Assembly: GCA_030710605.1 (NCBI GenBank)
Contig: CP092882.1
Location: 3,320,515 to 3,384,514 of the forward strand
Origin: Cordylochernes scorpioides
Taxonomy: Eukaryota > Arthropoda > Arachnida > Pseudoscorpiones > Chernetidae
DNA: 64,000 nt
Direction of reading: 5' to 3'
A program made the position numbers and the translations under genes. Under the pieces are notes generated by a model. The model was not told where the DNA came from. It ran no database searches and saw only the letters and a list, made by a program, of their open reading frames with translations. Below are positions 63,711 through 64,000 of this stretch, one piece after another (positions within the stretch are counted from its first letter, which is position 1; every line of letters starts with the position of its first letter).

Positions 63711-64000
63711 TGGCTGTCTCTACCACCCTGGCATCTACTGTGCCAGAGCTTCAATTTGACTGCCATTAAACATCCGGCGACACTTCCCAACTGGTGAGCC
63801 ACCTAAGCTTTTAGAATCAAAAATGTCTTGGTATAACCCAACCTCCCATGAGAGACTACCTCCAGGGGAGACCATATTGTCTCCCACACAGAGGAGGTAA
63901 TCCAACAGACTCCTCACTACAAAGTGACACTTGGTGCTTCAGCCGGCACTGGATGGTCAGCCATTGCTCTCAGCAAACTGAGGACAACTTGGATTGAATC
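63711..64000. other. No recognisable gene
   Basis: Upstream flank of IPPK. I looked on the minus strand for the first exon (Gly-rich GEGN-type loop) and did not find it. CCTCCCATGAGAGACTACCT, CCAGGGGAGACC at 63842 resembles 7782-7806, a possible further dispersed repeat. Confidence 0.4.

Overview
This is repeat-rich invertebrate nuclear DNA, probably from an arthropod. It has spliced genes with very short introns (50-53 nt), mariner and Tc1 remnants, several LINE lineages, tRNA-derived SINEs, MITEs, Penelope-like fragments, TATA-box genes for small Gly-rich secreted peptides, and at least eight minisatellite or satellite arrays. I cannot name the species.

The one clearly identifiable gene is inositol-pentakisphosphate 2-kinase (IPPK/IPK1) on the minus strand, 62687 down to 40694. 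I reconstructed eleven coding exons. Every junction keeps phase, and the product aligns with animal IPPK from near the N-terminus to the stop. The first exon, with the start codon, was not found. Its introns hold most of the mobile DNA in the right half of the window: three I-like LINE copies, one of them split by a solo LTR with a 5-bp target duplication; a LINE with a TTG tail and clean target-site duplications; tRNA SINEs; MITEs; and Penelope-type palindromes.

Layout. 1-3543: 106-bp satellite. 3.5-16 kb: two small secreted-peptide genes (6307-6588 and 9060-9344, minus), a dead mariner, and a compact LINE (12087-14078) whose ORF1 carries a 2A-like motif. 16-27 kb: 46-, 53-, 34- and 53/59-bp arrays, a third secreted Gly-rich peptide gene with a TATA box (18840-19061, minus), and a Tc1/mariner remnant. 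27-36 kb: mostly unannotatable sequence plus an I-like LINE and SINEs. 36.3-39.1 kb: a 40/42-bp array. 39-40.7 kb: a chimeric SINE and MITEs. 40.7-62.7 kb: IPPK. 62.7-64 kb: MITE and an internally amplified SINE.

The most interesting signals are these. (1) A 40-bp array inside IPPK is made of about 39 tandem copies of the 3' splice site plus the first 8 exon bases. Removing it leaves a 52-nt intron, the same size as its neighbours. Two more arrays (53-bp and 34-bp) also abut splice-site consensus sequences. (2) Several Penelope-type fragments, many palindromic, carry hammerhead-ribozyme-like cores; one degenerate example lies in the IPPK 3' UTR. (3) Two SINE families share one 5' head but carry tails of two different resident LINEs. 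(4) A LINE ORF1 has an N-terminal hydrophobic 2A-like peptide. (5) Three small secreted-peptide genes lie on the same strand within 13 kb.
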